Assembly (NCBI GenBank): GCA_018609125.1
Contig: JABAYF010000014.1
Span: 1 to 47,683 of the forward strand
DNA: 47,683 bases
From: Candidatus Nanopelagicales bacterium
Lineage (GTDB): Bacteria > Actinomycetota > Actinomycetes > S36-B12
Direction of reading: 5' to 3'
Shown: positions 43,507 to 47,683 of the stretch, piece by piece
Layout: each line of letters starts with the position of its first letter
Numbering within the stretch: the first letter of the stretch is position 1
The notes under the pieces: generated by a model
The model's input: the letters and a program-made list of their open reading frames with translations, nothing else
Databases searched by the model: none
Told to the model about the DNA's origin: nothing
Translations under genes and position numbers: made by a program

Positions 43507-44163
43507 ATGGCCAAACTTGCCGATATCGCCTATTCCCAGTTGCGTGATCAGATTCTGTCGGGTCGGCTAGTGCATGGTGAGCGTCTGGCCGAGGAAGAAC
43601 TGGCCGAGACGCTGGGAATTTCTCGAACTCCGGTGCGGGAAGCACTACGACGATTGGCTTCTGAGGGTCTCGTTGAGGTAACCCCTAATCGCGGTGCCAG
43701 TGTTGCACGGTGGCACACCTCAGACCTACGCGAGATCTTTGATCTGCGTGCGATATTGGAGTCCCATGCGGCAGAGCGCGCCGCTGCCTTGGCTGACGAG
43801 ATTGCGGTGAAGCAACTCGACGACGTGTGTCGAGAGATGGAAGATATCTTTGGCCGCGCGCGCGCAGAGCAGTCACTACCCATGTTGGCCGAAGCGAATC
43901 GTCGCTTTCATACCGCGATCATGGAGGCGGCTGAGTCACCGCGACTAGCGTCGATGGTGGAGTCCCTCACGCATGTACCCGTGGTCATGCAGACGTTCTC
44001 CAAGTATTCCCCCAATGCACTAAAGCGTTCGCTGCATCACCATCGTGAAATTGTCGATGCCATCAGGGTCCGCGACGCCGTGTGGGCCGGCAGCGTCATG
44101 CGTGCCCACATCCTGGCCGCTCGCAATGAGGTCATCGGCTGTGACGGGCACACCTTCATCTAG
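43507..44163 (+). CDS. GntR-family transcriptional regulator (FCD type), probable regulator of the island
   Basis: A 218-residue regulator. The winged helix spans residues about 8-68, with the recognition part LAEEELAETLGISRTPVREALRRL broken as ELAETLGISRTPVREAL. The C-terminal FCD domain shows the metal or ligand His residues in NRRFHTAIM, SLHHHREIV and MRAHILAA. This type normally represses and is released by an acidic metabolite. GGGGGAGAGG precedes the ATG. As last gene of the lyase operon it would be under its own operator at 41289. No other regulator is found in the island. Confidence 0.92.
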   Translation: MAKLADIAYSQLRDQILSGRLVHGERLAEEELAETLGISRTPVREALRRLASEGLVEVTPNRGASVARWHTSDLREIFDLRAILESHAAERAAALADEIAVKQLDDVCREMEDIFGRARAEQSLPMLAEANRRFHTAIMEAAESPRLASMVESLTHVPVVMQTFSKYSPNALKRSLHHHREIVDAIRVRDAVWAGSVMRAHILAARNEVIGCDGHTFI

Positions 44164-44185
44164 ACATGGACTTGGCTACAAGAAA

Positions 44186-44224
44186 GTTTTGGGCCCCACC
44201 CGCGCCGCGGATGAGGCCCAAAAC
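44186..44224. terminator. Bidirectional terminator between gntR and rutA
   Basis: Perfect 10-bp arms GTTTTGGGCC (44186-44195) and GGCCCAAAAC (44215-44224) around a 19-base loop, 22 bases after the gntR stop and 15 bases before the end of the convergent RutA gene. A T-rich tail (CTTTCTTG) follows on the minus strand. Confidence 0.75.
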
Positions 44225-44239
44225 ATAAAGCGAGAAGAA

Positions 44240-45316
44240 CTAGCCGGCTACGGTAACCGAGCGAGTCTTCATCAACGGCTGAACCTTCTCGCCGAAGATT
44301 TTCAAACCATCAATGAAATCATCGAAGGTCAACATGATGCCCTTGGTGCCGGGCACCGAGCCTGCCTCATCGAGCATGCGAGCGACGGACTCGTAAGAAC
44401 CCACGAGCGTACCCATGTTGAAGTTGATCGCACCTTCGGGCAGCGAGATCGTTTTTGCGGTGCCCGACGCATCTGCGGTGGCATCAGAATCTGCCTGATC
44501 GGCCATCCAGGCCAGAGCCTTGGTGTCGACACCGTCGTTGTACAACTTCCACTTGGCCATGGCTTCTTCATCGGTATCACCGGTGATCACCATGAACAGC
44601 ACGTAGGAGCCGATATCGCGGCCGGTCTTTTCTGCTGCTGCCAACAACTGCACGTTGCCGGGAGCATAGGCGGTGGGTGTGTTGACACCGGTACCGAGAA
44701 TGAACTGGTAGTCGCCAAATTCGGCACAGAAGGCCATGCCTCGCTCGGACTGTCCAGCACAGACGATCTCGATCTTGTTGGAGGGGATGGGTTTCATGTG
44801 GCAGTCATCCATCTGGAAGAACTCGCCATCCATGGTGACGGTGCCGTTGGCCCACAGCTCCTGCATGATCGTCACGTACTCGGTGGAGTAGTCATAGCGC
44901 TGAGCGAAGTACTCATCACCCGGCCACAGACCCATCTGAGAGTACTCACCCGGTGCCCAGCCAGACACAATGTTGATGCCGAAGCGCCCTGGCGCCACGG
45001 AGTCAACGGTGGTGGCCATGCGAGCGACGACAGCCGGAGGCAGGGTGAGCACTGCGGTGGAGGCGAACAACTTGATGCGCTCGGTGCGAGCAGCGATTGC
45101 CGACATGAGGGTGAAGGATTCCAGGTTGTAGTCCCAGAATTCACTGTCGCCACCAAAGCCGCGGAACTTGATCATGGAAAGGGCAAACTCGAAGCCATAC
45201 TTTTCTGCCAACTGGCAAACTTCGAGGTTGAGCTCAAAGCTGGGCTTGTACTGCGGTGAGGTGGTCGAGATGAGCCACCCGTTGTTGCCGATGGGAATAA
45301 AGACACCGAGATCCAC
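44240..45316 (-). CDS. rutA: Pyrimidine oxygenase RutA-type flavin monooxygenase
   Basis: A 358-residue luciferase-like FMNH2-dependent oxygenase closely resembling E. coli RutA: VFIPIGNNGWLIS at the start, FALSMIKFRGFGG, EFWDYNLESFTLM, ATLTLPP-like AVLTLPPAVVARM, DSVAPGRFGINIVSGW, MGLWPGDEYF, ICAGQS-like VCAGQSERGMAF, INFNMGTLVGSYESVARMLDE and the C-terminal LTFDDF. RutA opens the uracil ring with a flavin-N5-peroxide, giving a ureidoacrylate product. The GTG at 45314-45316 is chosen because AGGAGG lies six bases upstream and the family N-terminus starts there; the frame is open 37 codons further. It is convergent with gntR and divergent from the alpha/beta-hydrolase. The actual substrate here could be a uracil analogue. 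Confidence 0.9.
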   Translation of the reverse strand: MDLGVFIPIGNNGWLISTTSPQYKPSFELNLEVCQLAEKYGFEFALSMIKFRGFGGDSEFWDYNLESFTLMSAIAARTERIKLFASTAVLTLPPAVVARMATTVDSVAPGRFGINIVSGWAPGEYSQMGLWPGDEYFAQRYDYSTEYVTIMQELWANGTVTMDGEFFQMDDCHMKPIPSNKIEIVCAGQSERGMAFCAEFGDYQFILGTGVNTPTAYAPGNVQLLAAAEKTGRDIGSYVLFMVITGDTDEEAMAKWKLYNDGVDTKALAWMADQADSDATADASGTAKTISLPEGAINFNMGTLVGSYESVARMLDEAGSVPGTKGIMLTFDDFIDGLKIFGEKVQPLMKTRSVTVAG

Positions 45317-45361
45317 GGTGACCCTCCTTGTGATGACGGGATGGAAAGCGCAGGATGTAGG

Positions 45362-45371
45362 CCGTGTACGA
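45362..45371. promoter_or_regulatory. Weak GntR-like site (CCGTGTACGA)
   Basis: Six of ten positions match the palindrome, but it shares GTGTACGA exactly with 38954-38961. It lies 45 bases upstream of the RutA start. Confidence 0.25.
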
Positions 45372-45417
45372 GCGAGCCGTAGTCCGTGGCGCTGTGTTGT
45401 CAGTGCTGACTGTTGCA

Positions 45418-45427
45418 CAGTACACAA
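45418..45427. promoter_or_regulatory. Weak GntR-like site (CAGTACACAA)
   Basis: Seven of ten positions match; one half-site (ACACAA) is close to consensus. It lies about 100 bases upstream of the RutA start. Confidence 0.3.
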
Positions 45428-45513
45428 TCTCAGGCCCAGGCCACAGGGACTTAGGACTCTTTTCTCATAATTTGGTCAATTTGATGGCGGGGTCGCGCAA
45501 CCCAGGGAGCAGG

Positions 45514-45523
45514 TTGTATACAT
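45514..45523. promoter_or_regulatory. GntR operator (TTGTATACAT, 9 of 10)
   Basis: One mismatch from the palindrome; 39 bases upstream of the alpha/beta-hydrolase ATG in the divergent region shared with the RutA gene (the whole gap is 246 bases). Confidence 0.68.
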
Positions 45524-45562
45524 AGACCATCGTCATCCACCCCAGAGCGCGCGGAGGTCAAC

Positions 45563-46372
45563 ATGCCTACCCAAGAGATCAATGGCCACTCGATGTACTA
45601 CGAGATCCACGGGAAGCCTGGTGCACCCAGGGCTGTATGCATGGGGGGATGGGGCACGTTTTGTCACGGCCGCTCCACCGATGCCCCGCGCTACCTGTTC
45701 GAAAACTATGAAGTGTTGATCTATGACTACCGCGGAATCCGCGAATCAACCGACGACATGGACCTGACGCCTTCGGTTGAGTTGTATGCACGCGATGTCA
45801 TCGCCCTGTTCGAACACCTGGAGTGGACCAACGTTCATATCATCGGCCTTGTCGGGATGGGCGCCTGCATCGGCCAGCAAATTGCCGTTCAGCGCCCCGA
45901 TCTCGCACGCACGCTGTTGATGACCGGTTGCTGGGCCTATGCCGATCCGATCATGGTTGATCAGCTGAACACGATGGTCGACGTGCACGAAAAGATGGGT
46001 TGGCCGGAATTTCAGAAATTGGCGGCAAGTTACAGCTTCAACGGTGACTTCTACAACGCCAACCGCGAACGTCTCCTCGGCGTCAATGGCACCTGGCCAG
46101 ATCTGAACGGGCGGCTCGAAGCTCAGCGACGACTGGTCCATGCCTGCCGCACCTACGACGCACGTGACCAGTTGCCCCACGTTCAAACCCCCGCGATCGT
46201 GGTCAACGCTGGACGCGATCCGATTACGACGCCGCGCCACACGCAGCTCATCGCCGATCTCATGCCCAATTGCGAAAGTGTTGACTGGCCAGAGGCCACC
46301 CACGTCTTCGCGGGTAAGGAAATGCGCAAGGACCTGGACGCGCTTCTTGCGAACTTCCTTGAGGCCCACTAA
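45563..46372 (+). CDS. Alpha/beta-hydrolase without nucleophile, RutD-like
   Basis: A 269-residue alpha/beta-hydrolase-fold protein. The fold is clear (MGGWGTFCHGR oxyanion region, VLIYDYRGI, AGRDPITTPRH acid Asp, EATHVFAG His). The nucleophile elbow, normally GxSxGG, reads GLVGMGAC; aligned from the following helix, the Ser position is Gly98. E. coli RutD also lacks a Ser there, as I recall its sequence, and acts, if at all, on aminoacrylate in the same pathway as RutA. Placement divergent from rutA under a GntR operator supports a RutD-like role (inference). Confidence 0.8.
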   Translation: MPTQEINGHSMYYEIHGKPGAPRAVCMGGWGTFCHGRSTDAPRYLFENYEVLIYDYRGIRESTDDMDLTPSVELYARDVIALFEHLEWTNVHIIGLVGMGACIGQQIAVQRPDLARTLLMTGCWAYADPIMVDQLNTMVDVHEKMGWPEFQKLAASYSFNGDFYNANRERLLGVNGTWPDLNGRLEAQRRLVHACRTYDARDQLPHVQTPAIVVNAGRDPITTPRHTQLIADLMPNCESVDWPEATHVFAGKEMRKDLDALLANFLEAH

Positions 46373-46419
46373 CGGTTGCGGATAGCGTTCTTTACACAGC
46401 GTGTGATTGAGGGAGAGTC

Positions 46420-47683
46420 ATGGATCTGCTCGACGAAATCCAACGGCGCATTCTTTGGTTGTCAACCCGTATCGTCGATGCGGCCAACCGAGAGCGACCC
46501 GCCACCGATGGCATCAAGGTAGGCGGTCACCAGGCCAGTAGCGCGAGCCTGGTGACCACCATGACCGCCCTGTGGTTTTCATTTCTGCGCGCCGAAGACC
46601 GCGTAAGCGTTAAGCCGCATGCATCCCCGGTGTTTCACTCCATCGCGTATTTGCTGGGCGACCTAGATCGGTCTTATCTCACGCGGCTGCGCGAATTTGG
46701 TGGGTTGCAATCCTATCCCTCGCGCACGAAAGACCCTGACACTGTTGACTTTTCCACCGGGTCGGTAGGCCTTGGTGCGGCTGCGCCATTGTTCGCTGCT
46801 GCCACGCGCCGCTATGTGGATGCCCACTTCGGTGAGCGACCTGCGTCGCGATTCATCGCGCTAATTGGTGATGCCGAACTCGATGAGGGCAATGTGTGGG
46901 AGGCTGTTGCCGACCCCGCCACGGCCGGACTCGGCAACGTCATGTGGATCGTCGACTTCAACCGCCAGTCCCTCGATCGGGTGGTCCCCGGCGTGCGCAT
47001 CGACCAGTGGTCCGTGCAATTCGCAGCTTCAGGGTGGCACGTGGTTGAGGTCAAATACGGCAGAAAACTACAGGCAGCGTTCCTCCAGCCGGGCGGCCAA
47101 GCTTTGCGGCAGTGGATCGATGACATGCCCAACGAGCAGTATCAGTCACTATTCGCTGTCCACGGCGACGAATTGCGCGCAGCTTTTCTCGATGGCGCAC
47201 CAGCCGAGGTTGTCGACTGGGCGAACGGAATGGTTGATGCTGAACTCAAGCCGCTGGTGACCGACCTCGGTGGCCACGACATGAACGCTCTTCTAGACGC
47301 CTTCGCTGAGTGCGATGCCGTGATTGATCGTCCCAGTGTCGTTTTCGCTTACACCATCAAGGGTTGGGGCTTGCCCATCGCGGGTAATCCGCGTAATCAT
47401 TCAGCCCTTCTCACCGGCGATCAGATAGATACATTGCGCGCCGAGGTAGGTCTGACTGCGGAAAACGAATGGGACAGATTCGACCCAGCATCGCCGGAAG
47501 GAATTTTGGCTGCGGAGCGGCGCGAAGTTTTGCATCGAGATCCGGTCTCACCGGTGATCGATGTGGAAGTGCCGACAACGACCGGGATTTCTGCGACGCG
47601 CCCGGTGAGTACCCAGGAGGCCTTTGGTCGCATCCTGGTCGACCTCAGCCGCCGCGAAGATCTTGCTCCCTATCTGGTGACCA
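46420..47683 (+). CDS. 2-oxo acid dehydrogenase E1 (AceE-like, homodimeric type), truncated by window end
   Basis: The first 421 residues of a thiamine-diphosphate enzyme resembling the homodimeric pyruvate dehydrogenase E1 / transketolase group. Seen: KVGGHQASSASLVTTMTALW (GH motif near the N-terminus), VSVKPHASPVFHSIAYLLG, and the TPP motif GDAELDEGN ... WIVDFNRQSLDR. The N-terminal part is shorter than in canonical AceE. It follows the alpha/beta-hydrolase by 47 bases, probably in one operon, and could oxidise the 2-oxo acid left at the end of the pathway (inference). GAGGGAGAG precedes the ATG. Confidence 0.85.
   Translation, partial: MDLLDEIQRRILWLSTRIVDAANRERPATDGIKVGGHQASSASLVTTMTALWFSFLRAEDRVSVKPHASPVFHSIAYLLGDLDRSYLTRLREFGGLQSYPSRTKDPDTVDFSTGSVGLGAAAPLFAAATRRYVDAHFGERPASRFIALIGDAELDEGNVWEAVADPATAGLGNVMWIVDFNRQSLDRVVPGVRIDQWSVQFAASGWHVVEVKYGRKLQAAFLQPGGQALRQWIDDMPNEQYQSLFAVHGDELRAAFLDGAPAEVVDWANGMVDAELKPLVTDLGGHDMNALLDAFAECDAVIDRPSVVFAYTIKGWGLPIAGNPRNHSALLTGDQIDTLRAEVGLTAENEWDRFDPASPEGILAAERREVLHRDPVSPVIDVEVPTTTGISATRPVSTQEAFGRILVDLSRREDLAPYLVT

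Noticed and set aside
44240-45316. Generic alkanesulfonate or luciferase-like monooxygenase call
   Set aside because: The residue-level resemblance to RutA along the whole length is much closer than to SsuD or other luciferase-like enzymes.

Overview
The window looks like a chromosomal segment of a moderately high-GC actinobacterium (Actinomycetota). GTG starts and 1- or 4-base gene overlaps are frequent. It also carries families and a gene order I recall from mycobacteria and relatives: uvrD2 with an HRDC end, an orphan ThiF/cyclodehydratase-like protein, a DUF2342 zincin, a PDZ-Lon protease and a UPF0182 membrane protein, similar to the M. tuberculosis Rv3193c-Rv3198c neighbourhood. The genus cannot be read from the sequence. 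No transposase, phage gene or CRISPR array was seen.

Layout. (1) 1-19.2 kb is mostly core genome: the truncated uvrD2 end, small zinc-ribbon proteins, an M20 peptidase, an enoyl-CoA hydratase-family protein, a NUDIX hydrolase, DUF2342, PDZ-Lon, UPF0182, a secreted nuclease, DUF1275, argG, initiator tRNA-Met with a strong terminator, tRNA-Leu, a Zn/Mn ABC uptake operon behind a Fur/Zur-like box, a DUF3618 protein and zwf. (2) 19.2-24.6 kb is catabolic: a pair of MhpD-fold genes (2-oxopentenoate hydratase and 4-oxalocrotonate decarboxylase types) convergent with an operon for 5-oxoprolinase (pxpA, fused pxpBC) and a semialdehyde dehydrogenase. (3) 24.8-27.8 kb holds tRNA-Lys and an acyl-CoA dehydrogenase-MFS-lipoprotein operon. 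(4) 27.9-47.7 kb is a catabolic island apparently organised by one GntR/FCD regulator (43507-44163).

The island is the most interesting part. A 10-bp palindrome, TTGTATACAA or a close variant, lies in each divergent promoter region: 27908, 38855, 41171, 41289 and 45514, with weaker copies nearby. These sites flank a seven-gene overlapping operon (isochorismatase-fold amidohydrolase, NadM-like nucleotidyltransferase, ApgM-like phosphomutase superfamily, ACAD10/11-like dehydrogenase, MmgE/PrpD, SelD, methyltransferase), an RbsABC-type ABC importer, a nitrilase-superfamily carbamoyl amidohydrolase, a CaiB-type CoA-transferase, an HMG-CoA-lyase/WrbA/FMN-reductase/GntR operon, a RutA-type flavin oxygenase, and an alpha/beta-hydrolase that lacks its nucleophile and leads into a pyruvate-dehydrogenase-E1-like gene cut by the window end.

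Working model (inference): the importer brings in a cyclic ureide, pyrimidine-like or lactam compound. RutA, fed by the FMN reductase, opens the ring. One or both amidohydrolases remove the carbamoyl or amide group, and the carbon skeleton goes through CoA activation, dehydrogenation/hydration, an HMG-CoA-lyase-type cleavage and a 2-oxo-acid dehydrogenase. The classical RutB, RutC, RutE and RutF orthologues are not seen, and the selD/nadM/apgM trio has no obvious role in known Rut pathways, so the substrate and the full route are unknown.
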